This document shows, one piece after another, positions 35,691-45,580 of a stretch of DNA of 64,000 nucleotides. The stretch's first letter is position 1; each line of letters begins with the position of its first letter. Made by a program: the position numbers and the translations under genes. The notes below the pieces were generated by a model. It was not told the origin of the DNA. It worked only from the letters and a program-made list of their open reading frames with translations, and did not search any database. Source of the stretch: Cycas panzhihuaensis (lineage: Eukaryota; Cycadophyta); assembly GCA_023213395.1 (NCBI GenBank), contig CM041465.1, positions 20,522,001 through 20,586,000 on the forward strand, in the 5' to 3' direction.

Positions 35691-36297
35691 TCGTACAAAA
35701 TCCAGAGCTCATCCCTTATGCAACAGAGTGCTACCCCATTTCTGAGACACGCAGCAGGAGATCTAGCCATTGGATCGGGGCGAGGAGGTAGCCAGAGTAA
35801 CCGGGAGGGCGAGATGATGACCACGAGACCAGATCTAGTGAGTGGATCGCCAAACCCAACCCAAAATCGTAATTTGAATTTCAATGTTTTTTATGAATTT
35901 TTTATGTAGTTTTGGGCCCCATAAGGCAAAAAGTGACCTCTTGGATTCAATCGACCTTAAAGAGGCGGATCGGGGCACAGTACTGGTCCCGATGGGCCCC
36001 ACTGGGCCCACCCAAAAGACTATTTTTAAGTTTTTTGGCAAGAAAACACCCCTTTGGGGGTGTCGCCAGACCGCGATAAAGATCGAGTGCCATGATCTTG
36101 CCACGGGCCCCATCGCACCCGCTAAACTCTACCAGATCGCTGCAGTTTAGTGCGCGGGCGCGTATCATGAAAAAAGAAAAGGAGGCTCTAGGAGTCTCTA
36201 AATCTCGACCAGATGAGGTCAAGGGAGAGCCTTGAGAGGCCAAGGGTGAGGCTGGCTATGGACTAATGCATTTGATGGTGTCCTATAGGTAGTGACT
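35691..36297 (+). other. B2 leader of antisense gene
   Basis: No shared open frame. Diverged copies of the dyads are at about 36069-36105 (AAGATCGAG...GATCTTGCC) and 36123-36148 (AAACTCTACC...GCAGTTT). Sequence directly before the ATG is CCTATAGGTAGTGACT. Confidence 0.45.
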
Positions 36298-38117
36298 ATG
36301 GTGGAGAACTGCAAAAATGTTGGCATGGCTATGTTGAGTTTCTTGGAGATCATAAGCAGGGAGGACAGAGGAGTCATATGGAGATGTGGGTTACTGAAGG
36401 TGGTGAGGACGCCTTAGTATATGTCAGATTAGAGACTGCCCTAAGTAGGGGATGTTATGGTGATGCTTAGGGACATCTGGTGGATTCTTGGAGTGTCGGC
36501 GGTAGGGAGACCAACCTTGCTAGGAGCATTGCCTAGCAGTGAGGCAGCCCATCGAGAGGTGGCCACATTTTTCATAGGCTAGGATAGGTGGGAGAGGCAA
36601 GGAGTGCCTCTGCAAAGCATGGTACTATCTAAAGTTCTTCGTGTGAGGAAACTGATCACATTATGCATTATGTTCCAGATTTCCTAAAAACAGAACTATA
36701 GGGATATCCCAGGAGGTTGGATAGATGCCGTATGGAGATGCGAGGCTAAGGAGCACCTGGATTGGGCCACCCTCACAGCGATAAACCTCATCGCTTAGTT
36801 AGACACTATCAGGGTAGCAGGCAGAGGTGGTCTGTCATATAGCATGCTATTACAGTGCTGGTTTTTCGATCATTTTGCGGCGGTGGCACCATCAGGGGGA
36901 CCACACCCCATATGAGAGTGGGCACCCATAGTGCACAGGTGGCAGACCCGGTTTAGGGGAGTAGAGGACCAGGCACATATTAGGAGGTATGTGGATGCCA
37001 CGTCGCTAGATCTTTTTACCATGATTGACTACACCTCAGATTCCTACAGATTGACGAGATGGGACAGTGACAAGGAGGCAGGAGCGATAGGGGCTGTCCC
37101 CAGAGATGATGACAGTGGTGATGGGGGAGATAGAGGCAATGGGGTTAGCCCATCGTGACCTATAGAGGAGGCAGGTCTATTAGGGACTGTCAAGGAGACG
37201 AAGGGGCCTGTGACACGAGCTCAGAGGTTGAGGATCGTGGAGAGACCCAAGGGGACAACTCCACTAGCAGAGAGAGTGACATAGGCTCCAGCAGTGGAGA
37301 CAGTGGTAAAGGAGGTGCCAGAGGAGGAGGCACCAGTAGCTGGTAGAGAGCTAGGGGCAGAGACCATCGCATGGGCAGAGGAGCCAATAACCACAGTAGG
37401 TGAGGCCTTACTCTCCTTGTCATTTGATAGCCAGATAGATAGTTTGATTTGGTTTTATTTTTGGTATGCAGCTGGATACATACTGACATATGGCATGTTG
37501 GGTTTGTAGGTACCGCAGAGATCCGACGGTTGGTGGAGGCCATGGTGAGGGAGATGTTCCCTTAGGCATACGTAGAGGGGTAGCCACCCATTTAGGCTAA
37601 GGATGCACCCAGATCGACAGGTGCCCATATAGCGACATTCACCCCATTAGCGAGGGCGAGGGATATATGGGCTACAGAGTCCCAAGAGCACGTGGCATTC
37701 AAAGGATGGCTGCAGTGAGAGCTGGATGAGACTCAAGGTGAGTGAGATGCACTACAGAGTCACGTATAGGCACTAGAGGATTAGGGTGAAGCTAGAGGGG
37801 ATATGGAGAGCCATATCCAGGTGATAGTACTAGAGGAGAGACTCTAGGGGATGGAGGAGAGGCTCTGCCTCATAGAGATGGAGCAGGATCATATCTAGAT
37901 GCGATACGATCAATTGGTCAAGGACATGGAAGCATCGAGGTCGGCACGAAGCAGGACACAGACCCATACAGCAGTAACGATCCTTAGGAGGCCACAAGAC
38001 GAGGGGAGCGAGGCAGGGAGTTTGTAGAGACTCATGAGGAGTCTCGGAGCGATGTGATCCCTAGGAGAGGGATCACACTGACTAGGAGATGATACCCTAG
38101 GAGCAGGATAGCAGTAG
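36298..38117 (+). pseudogene. B2 antisense PMD-like gene
   Basis: Exon 1 (36298-37399) starts MVENCKNVGMAM. About 54 bp relative to B3 are missing before VGDVMVML. A WWILGVSAVG segment, LLQCWFFDHF near 36850 and VDATSLDLFTMIDY near 36990-37030 identify the PMD-like region. A frameshift lies in the Gly/Asp-rich part. Exon 2 (37510-38117) has a possible coiled coil and ends near the LGEGSH motif, in frame with B1 and B3 after removal of the 110-bp intron. Stops include TAG, TAA and TGA at former Gln/Arg/Trp codons. Confidence 0.7.
37400..37509 (+). other. Predicted intron in B2 antisense gene (110 bp)
   Basis: Donor GTAG|GTGAGG, acceptor GGTTTGTAG, phase 1; position matches B1, B3 and B4. Confidence 0.7.
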
Positions 38118-38257
38118 TATAGTACTCATGTATCTAATTTTTAATAGGGGGAAAGCACGGGCCTCCAGGGGGTCATATATATAGAGTCATATGATTGTAC
38201 CCACCCTGCAAGGACACCGACTTCCCATATATACGATATGACATATGACTTTTGATG

Positions 38258-38281
38258 TATATATATATACACACACACACA

Positions 38282-38329
<48 letters not shown>
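38258..38329. repeat. Compound (TA)n(CA)n(TA)n microsatellite
   Basis: About 72 bp of dinucleotide repeat with a CA core at about 38270-38319. B1 (9275-9290) and B3 (53059-53070) have only short TA or ATAG tracts at the same place, so the expansion happened in B2. Confidence 0.95.
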
Positions 38330-38781
38330 CGGGGTAATTGGCGCCCCATTTTGATATGTATGTTTTATTGTGTATGATATAGATGTTTTGTTATATGATG
38401 CAAGTATTTCCCTCCATGCATGGCCATATACTTAACAGGAACACACATGACCACCATGAGTATAGGTGATAGATACATGTGGGGTTAGGAAATAGGGCGA
38501 CACATACATCCATGGAGGAGCATAGCAGGATATGCGAAGGAAACACTAAATGAGGGGGGGAGTAACGATACTCTAGAGCGTCATCCTAACTAGGGGATGC
38601 CCAAATAGGAAGACAAAAGTCCCAAAAGGATATGGGAACATGGGTTCCACGGGAGGAACTAGAAAGAGATGGAAGAGGCCATCCTAAGTTGTCATTCCAC
38701 CCATGGCTGGGAGAAATGGGAACAACTTAAGATGGTAGTTTAGGCTCATTTCAGAGTGAGGTGAAGGGATTGCTGAGAGGA
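38330..38781. other. B2 spacer between antisense gene and integrase
   Basis: Alignable to B1 9290-9860 and B3 53075-53615. The two genes converge on it, so it should hold both 3' ends. No gene is seen. Confidence 0.6.
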
Positions 38782-39830
38782 TCATGCATAAAACTTCTTA
38801 AGGAATTTCCCATTGACAACCTTCTCAAATTCCAGGCCTTCCAAAGTGGCGATCCTATAAGTGCCATTATCGAGGCTCTCGAGAATGACGAAAGGATCCA
38901 CCCATTTGGGCCCAAATTTGGTCAGGCGATCGTAGAGATATTCCAACTTGAGGATGAAGTCTCCAGGGTATAAAGGATGGGTACGAAGATGTTTATCGTA
39001 AGTCCTTTGTGAGCAGGCTTTCGAAGTAAGGTTTCCTTGGTAAGCCACTAAACGTCTCTCATCTAGAGCCTCAAGATCTAAAAGGCAAGCCTGACGGATA
39101 GACTCCTCATCGATAAGACCTCTAAGAGAGACTCGTAGAGAGGGGATCTCCACTTCTAGTGGGAGTACTACCTCGGTTCCATAGACTAAAGAGAATGGTG
39201 TCATCTCAGTAGCTATACAGATAGAAATATGATATGCCCATAGGACGAAAGAGAGCTAAAGATACCAATCTCTTTAAGATTGCGCAACGGTTTTCTTTAG
39301 AATGCTAATAAGGGTATTGTTGAATGATTCAACTTGTATGTTTGCTTAAGGGTAATAGGGAGATGAGGTCTTATGAGAAATATTGAATTTCTCGCAAATC
39401 TCATCCATCTCCTTGTTACAAAAAGGGGTTCCATTGTTTGTGATCAAGACGTCTTGAATCTCGAAACGACAAATGATGTGTTGGTAGACGAAGGTGGTTA
39501 TCATCTTGCAGGGCATAATGGACAGGGGGATTGCCTCTACCCATTTTATAAAATACTCTGTGGAAGTCAAGATATACTTGTACTACGATAAAGATGGTGA
39601 TATGGCACCAATAAGGTCTAAACCCCATTGAGAAAAGGGCCATGGAGATATGATAGGATGGAGGGCCTCGGAAGGCACATGAGAGATGTTATCATGCTCT
39701 TGGCATCGTCGACATCTCAGGGCATAAGCATGGGCATCATTAAAAAGGGATGACCAATAATAGCCCATACGGAGGATCCTTTAGGCCATGGATTAGCCCC
39801 TAAAGGGGCCCCCACAAATGCCATGATGGC
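38782..39830 (-). pseudogene. B2 integrase
   Basis: Catalyses insertion of the cDNA. Zinc-binding half with CRRCQEHDN near 39700, WGLDLIGAI with the first Asp near 39620, VLITNNGTPF where the second catalytic Asp is Asn (G-to-A), and QVESFNNTL with the Glu near 39330. The C-terminal part has LVYGTEVVLPLEVEIPSLRV, the Tat/Athila signature, and is open for 140 residues (39204-38782). Stops at about 39583 and in 39205-39345 break the rest. Confidence 0.88.
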
Positions 39831-39922
39831 ATTCGTATAGTATCTGGTCTATTTCATCCAAAGTGATGCAGCGAAGAAGGATCCCATCGAAGGAAGTATA
39901 ATACTTCATCTACGAGGAAGTA

Positions 39923-40560
39923 TTATCTGGCGATGGTGCAGATGCGTGACCTAACTTTGTTGCTGGCTTCATGGCAGTATTCTTGCTGAGTGAAATACCA
40001 CACAATGTCACCATACCACTTGCTATCGGCGAGCATGTGAGGAGAGGTGCCCTGGATGGTCAGGATAGACTCGTCAGGGAGAGAGTCATCAACGGGACTT
40101 TCGCACGTGTTGGGAATGGGGGCATTGGCTAGTTGCTCTGCCACTATCATTCCCTTCTTCGACTTCCTATTAACGATTTGAAGGTCGAACTCTTGAAGCA
40201 GGACAGTCCAATGACTTGCCCTACCCATCAAGTCTGAATAAGTAAGCAAATAGTGCAAGGGATCAGATTGTATGATCACCTTGGTGGTATTATTGAGCAA
40301 GTAGTGTCTGAACGTCTTGGTTGTATGGACCAAGGAGAGACATTCCTTCTCGGCGATAAAGTAGTTAAGTTCAGTAGCCATAAGAGTACAACTAATAAAA
40401 TAGATCACTCTCTTGACCCCTAAGTCATCCTCCTGGGCTAGCATAGTGCTCAGGGATTCATCAGTAGCTGAGGTATAAAGGATAAAGGGCCTATCGAAGC
40501 TAGGGGGCATCAATGTAGGAGCGGAAGCGAGGGCTTCATTGAGTCCTACAAAGGCTTGTT
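39923..40560 (-). pseudogene. B2 pol RNase H with altered active site
   Basis: Follows RT in the same direction and is open for 196 codons from 40513. FILYTSATDESLSTMLAQ has Ser where the first catalytic Asp normally stands (TDAS in other Ty3/gypsy). AEKECLSLV keeps the Glu and IIQSDPLHYLL keeps an Asp. B3 has the same Ser, so this is ancestral rather than random decay. It fits the idea that the second RNase H supplies the activity. Confidence 0.85.
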
Positions 40561-41400
40561 AGGTCTTATCAGACCAAATAAAAGGGGCTCCCTTCTTCAA
40601 TAGGTTGGTGAGGGGTTTGGTATTTATAGCGAAGTTTGCCAGAAAATGCCTAAGGAAACTAAGCCTACTTAGAAATGACTTGATCTGCCGTTGGGTTCTA
40701 GGAGGCGGCATGTCAAGGATTGCCTTGACTTTGTCTGGATTAATCTGGATCCCTTATTTTGACACAAGGAAACTTAAGAGTTTGCCAGAGGTTATGGTAA
40801 ACATGCATTTAAGTGGGTTGAGACTAATATGATACTTGCAGCATCGCATGAAGATGGCCCACAAGTCAGAGGGATGATGGGCTCTAGTACGTGAGAGACC
40901 CATCATGTCATCCATGAATACTTCTAACGTGTTGTTGATGAGGTTGTGGAAAATAAAATACATAGCCCTCTAGTATGTGGCTCCTACATTTTTAAGACCG
41001 AAGGGCATTGCCTTATAGGCAAAGGTACCCCACGGGGTAGTGAAGGCCATCTTATGGTGGTCTTCGGGAGATATCTAGATCTGGTTGTAGCCAGAGAAGC
41101 TATCCATCAAGGATATAACTTTGAATCTAGTAGTTTGATTGATGATTTGATCGATAAAGGGGAGTGGGAAGTTATCTTTAGGACATGTGTTGTTAATATC
41201 ACGGAAATCAATGCATATCTGAATAGACCCGTTCTTCTTAGTAACAGGGATGATGTTGGATACCCATTTAGGGTAATCAATGGAGGTAATAAGTCCTGCA
41301 TCTAACAGCTTCTTGACCTCCATCTTAATGACAAATGAGAGCTTAGGGTGAAGAGGATGCTACTTTTGGCACATGGGATGAGCACCTGGAATGGTGGTGA
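40561..41400 (-). pseudogene. B2 reverse transcriptase
   Basis: Fingers and palm motifs in order: LLDAGLITSIDYPKWVSNII near 41290, ICIDFRDINNTCPKDNFPLP near 41200, FTTPWGTFAYKAMPFGL near 41010, catalytic EVFMDDMMG at about 40898-40924, LNPLKCMFTITSGKLL near 40790, and KAILDMPPPRT near 40710. FMDD replaces the common YxDD. Stops are TAG at former Gln codons (for example after SGYNQI). Confidence 0.88.
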
Positions 41401-41473
41401 GGTTATAAGTGATAATGGAGGGATCAATTCCCTTCATGTCAGAATAATCCCATGCAAAAATGTCCCAAAATTC

Positions 41474-42350
41474 CTAGAACAAAAGGGAGTACTCCCTTAC
41501 CTTATCAGGAGAGCATTCCATCCTGACCTTAATGATCTTGTTGGGGGCCAAGATGATGTCTTGGGTTGCCCCCATGCACATGGCATTCCCCTCCTCAAAA
41601 TGGAGGGGGGCAAGGTCAATGAGAAGCGGTGGAATAGGAGATGGGATTGGGTCGGTGAGTATGGACCCAATCGTGAGAATCCTCTGGTGGCCAAGCTTAT
41701 GGTGACCAGAAGGTAAGTTGGGTGTGGAGCCCGCTAAATGCTCAAGCAGGGCTTTATCATTTACAAAGTAATTCACCCCATGGATGACCTTACTCCGAAT
41801 AGATGAAGCGCTAGAGGAAGTGGGGACAACGAGATTATGATGGTCGCCTGGATGCCCGTCTTCCTCAGGAGACTCTAGGAGAGAGTCTTGAAGGGGCTCC
41901 TCGGAAGGAGCGAAAGGGAGTTCCTTGAAGTCATCACCTGTGGGGGGTGATGAAGAGGAAGAACTTACTGCGGATGAGTCAATGAGAGCGATGACATGTG
42001 ACATAGGGGAGTGGCTAGTCTCACTGATGAGATGGGTTCCAGATCAGGATCTAGAATGGGATGGACGTAACCTACTAGTGCAGAGGAAAGAAATAGGATG
42101 AAGACACTCCTCATCCTCATCGTAAGACTCACCATCACTGAAGGAGGCAAGGTACCCGTAGCTCCTAACACTAATAGGAGTGAAGCACGTGAGACTAGGA
42201 GAAGAAGATGTGAGGTCTTCTTTGATGTGAGATGGATTGGGTATGCCGATGGAGCAAGCCGAGGCATGAGTAGAAGGGCCTTTACTTCACTTTGACTGGC
42301 CATGGCTTGCCTGAGTAGATGGTTTGATTAGTTTCGTAGGTGGTCGCTCG
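41474..42350 (-). pseudogene. B2 protease-RT linker
   Basis: A Ser/Glu-rich spacer of the polyprotein, open for 176 codons at 42004-41474, with SSSSSPPTGDD, then LHFEEGNAMCMGATQDIILA. It is also present in B3 (63914-63034). No known domain; I infer a connection or processing region. Confidence 0.7.
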
Positions 42351-42720
42351 CAAGAGACAACTTTCATTTGCCCATTATGGACAAACTTGAGTTGCCCCTA
42401 ATGGGTGGAACACATGGCTCCCATTTGGTCAAGCCATGGTCGACCCAAGAGGAGGTTGTAATCAACATCCACATCAAGGACAACGATGTTAGTGAGGAAA
42501 GTCTTATCCTTAAGTGTGAGAGGTATAGAGATAGACCCTAAAGGAGTCTTCTTGCTACCATCATAGCCTTGACATCGCCATGGAATGGGTTCCAATGCAG
42601 AAATGCTGAGCTCTTGCATGACACACAAGGGCATAGTATTAATGGAAGAACCATTGTTAATGACGGTCCTTCGCAAGGTACAATTGGGTGTGTCTACGGT
42701 GATGGTGAAAGTGAAGTTTC
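42351..42720 (-). pseudogene. B2 protease
   Basis: Retropepsin. TVINNGSSINTMP near 42665-42630 has Asn at the catalytic Asp (B1 keeps IIDNGSS). LLLGRPWLDQMGAMC near 42440-42410 is the C-terminal motif. The domain is otherwise open for 92 codons (42676-42398). The single G-to-A change would abolish processing. Confidence 0.85.
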
Positions 42721-42849
42721 ATTGGCACTCCCTTTCACTGGCTAGGGGAAGATCTTTAGGATCAAAGGAGATGATGGGTTCATGACTCTGGGTGATGCCT
42801 AAAGCATGAACAGGCGCATCATTCAATCCTAAAGCTTCTAGGAGGAGCA

Positions 42850-45414
42850 TTCATTGCTCAGGATAGCTCTTTAAGACATCCATGATAGACATCCCGGCAA
42901 CCATGGTATGAAGCTCTTCAACTACAGAAAATGGCTTACCCTTCCCTGTGGGTTGGGTAAGGGCTCTCCTAAAGTTGAAGCGATCGAGAGGAGGATCAAG
43001 GTGTGATGTAGATGTAGAGGCGCCAACTGCCTCTTTTGCGGCTTGAGACCAAGTTAGGGCATATAAGGGAGTGGCCTCAAGCATTTGAATCACCTTCTTT
43101 CCCTTGTTGCAAGATCATGAAGGTGAGGGAGCATGGCGGTCAGGAGAACATGAGGAGGATGCTGAATCTCACATACCCTTTCCTCTACCATGCGAAGGGC
43201 GAGAATTAGGGGCCCTACCCCAGTTTTGGTTGTTTCTTTATTGAGCATCGTGATCATGCTCCCAGTGTTTAGGAAACAGATCCTTGTGGATAGGTTGATC
43301 GAGATTGGGCCTCGAGGCCCACCTAGGAGATGAATCACGTTGTGGGGCATCACGAGGGTGTTGCACCTGACAACACGAGTCATCATAGAAGCACTTCCCG
43401 TGGATGGAACACCACTTCTTCTTGAGCGAAGGATCTGCTTTCCTTACTTGAGAAGGCTAGGTATTAGCCCCCGCAAGAGGAGCGGCTTAAGAAGCCTATT
43501 GAATTTGTTTGTTGGAAGTTGGAGATGAAGAGGCTTGAAGTTTAAGCTTCTTCATCATACGTTTGAATGAATGTATGGAAGAAGTAAGGGGGTCTAAGGT
43601 CTTCTCAGTCGAGTGAGAAGTAGACCTAGTGGGTTATGAAGATTTAGTTTCCTTGGTTAAGGGAGGTGCCTCATAATATTGTGAGGGCTTGAGAGGCCTC
43701 TTGAGTCTGGCCTAGATCTCAATAGCCTCTGACACTAAGCACTTTGCAATCACAGAGTTCCATGTGGTCACCCCCATTTTAAGGACTTCCACATGTACTT
43801 CAGGTGAAGTGCATTAACGAAAAGGTCTCTCTTCAACTCCTCAGGCAACGTGGCCTTAGTGGAGTGAAGAAGGTCATGGAATCATCGTACAAAGTCATGA
43901 TTCATCTCATTGTGACCTTGTTTGAGCGATATGAAGGATTTCATTCTGCTTTCGAAAGGACAAGCTACATCAGAGTAGTTAATGAATTTGTCCACCAATT
44001 ACAGGAATGAAAAGATAGAGTGGGCAGGGAGGCAATAAAACCACTTAAGGGCATTGCCCTGTAAAGATCATGGAAATAGCTTCATCAATATGTGGTCATA
44101 AGCTCAATAATCAATACATGCCATAGAAAAACTATGCACGTGTTCTGCTAGGTATTGCAAGGAAGTTCTATCAAATTTAGGAACTTCGGGAGGATGAGGT
44201 GGCAGATTAGTTCTTAATGCCTCAATAGATAGTGGTGTTGATCTATAGTCCATGAAAGGACGTGCCCTTGCCTAGACTATAGGATCAACAAATGATGTAA
44301 TAGGTAGTGAGCAAGGAATGGATGGGGGTAGAAAACCCATCCCTCCTGGAGGAAATTCCCCTTGCTAGAAGGGGGCTTGGGGATAAGCACCTTGAAAGGG
44401 AGTTGGGTTCCCTTACGAAGGTGTAGAGAAAGGAGTTATGCTAGATGGCAAAAAAGGAGGGTGTGGAACTAGGTTTTGCCCATATGGGCCACCTGTAGAT
44501 GGGGCAATCCCATATGAGTGTAGCGGGTCCACCCCATAAGCTAGGAGGTGGTTCCCTTTACCTTGCCCCCAAGGTTGAGAAGTGTACCCTAGGGGTATAT
44601 AAAAGGAAACAAGTTGGTTTTAGGAATGTGTGGGAGCAGGTCCCACGTGACTAGTGGCTGAAGAGATAGTAGGACCCATGGGCCTACTAGGGAACGCATG
44701 CGCCACGTTAGAGGATGATGTATTAGCTTGACTAAGAAAGGGTATGCTAACCCCCAACTGAGGGAAAGACATACCACAGGAGGGTCCTAAAGAACTAGGG
44801 CCCTAGCAAGGGATATAAAGTACAACATTCACCCCCACAGTTGGTGTAGGAAAGGAGCGGGATGAATGCATAGGAATAAAAGGGTTATTGGTAGTAGGAG
44901 AGGCAGGTACGAATGAAGGAATTGGTAAAGGAGCAGATAAAGAGGATGCTCCACCACATAGAACATCTTCAAACCACCTGGGACGTGATTGAAGGTGAGC
45001 TGCTTGAAAGCACTCGCTAATGGCTTCAACCACGTTGGCGGGAGGGGTATCCACGTGACCATAAGTGGTGGATGGGACCTCGAATGACGTAGACCCCTCA
45101 GGGCACTCCTCATAAGAATCACCAATCGAAGGGTGAACCTTAAGAGAAGACATGTCTTCTACCACATGGGTAGAAGGATGGATGTCGATGGGGTGATGTT
45201 GGTCACCCAGGTAATAGATAGGATCGTCACCCCCTTGGGTGGATCCCAGAATAGATGCAGGGAACTCATGAGTTCCCAAGGCGAAGGTGTGATATGCCCA
45301 GTTAGAAGGAAAGCCCTCCATTGTCGAATCAGATTCTAACGATGGAGGTAGGTGATATGAAGGGTCTTCTAACAAAGGTGGCAAACCTTGTAAACAACAT
45401 GAGAAATGTTGCAT
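42850..45414 (-). pseudogene. B2 gag
   Basis: The N-terminal 203 codons (45414-44803) are open: DPIYYLGDQHHPIDIH near 45200 is shared with B1. A Pro-rich middle part (44800-44300) and a capsid-like segment follow, with LPEELKRDLFVNAL near 43840. The C-terminal part down to 42851 leads into the protease. Stops and frameshifts split it into at least five pieces. No zinc knuckle was found. Confidence 0.75.
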
Positions 45415-45562
45415 ACAACACCTTTGCCAAAGTTGTTAGAAGAAAAGGGAGTACGAAGCATGCATTGGGGGCTGTCCAATGGAAAGAGAAAATAAGGAAG
45501 ATTACCAGAAAGCAATAGCACCAACTGAAAGAGAAGTGAGACTAGCTCCCTTACTGGCAAAA

Positions 45563-45580
45563 CCCCAATATGGTTGCTAA
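45563..45580 (-). other. B2 primer-binding site
   Basis: Minus strand TTAGCAACCATATTGGGG, adjacent to the 5' LTR; equivalent to CTGGTGACCATACTGGGG in B1 with decay. Confidence 0.55.

Noticed and set aside
40946-41305. Plus-strand frames over 40946-41716, 61295-61732 and 62515-62907
   Set aside because: They are antisense shadows of the RT, linker and integrase on the minus strand, whose motifs are clear.
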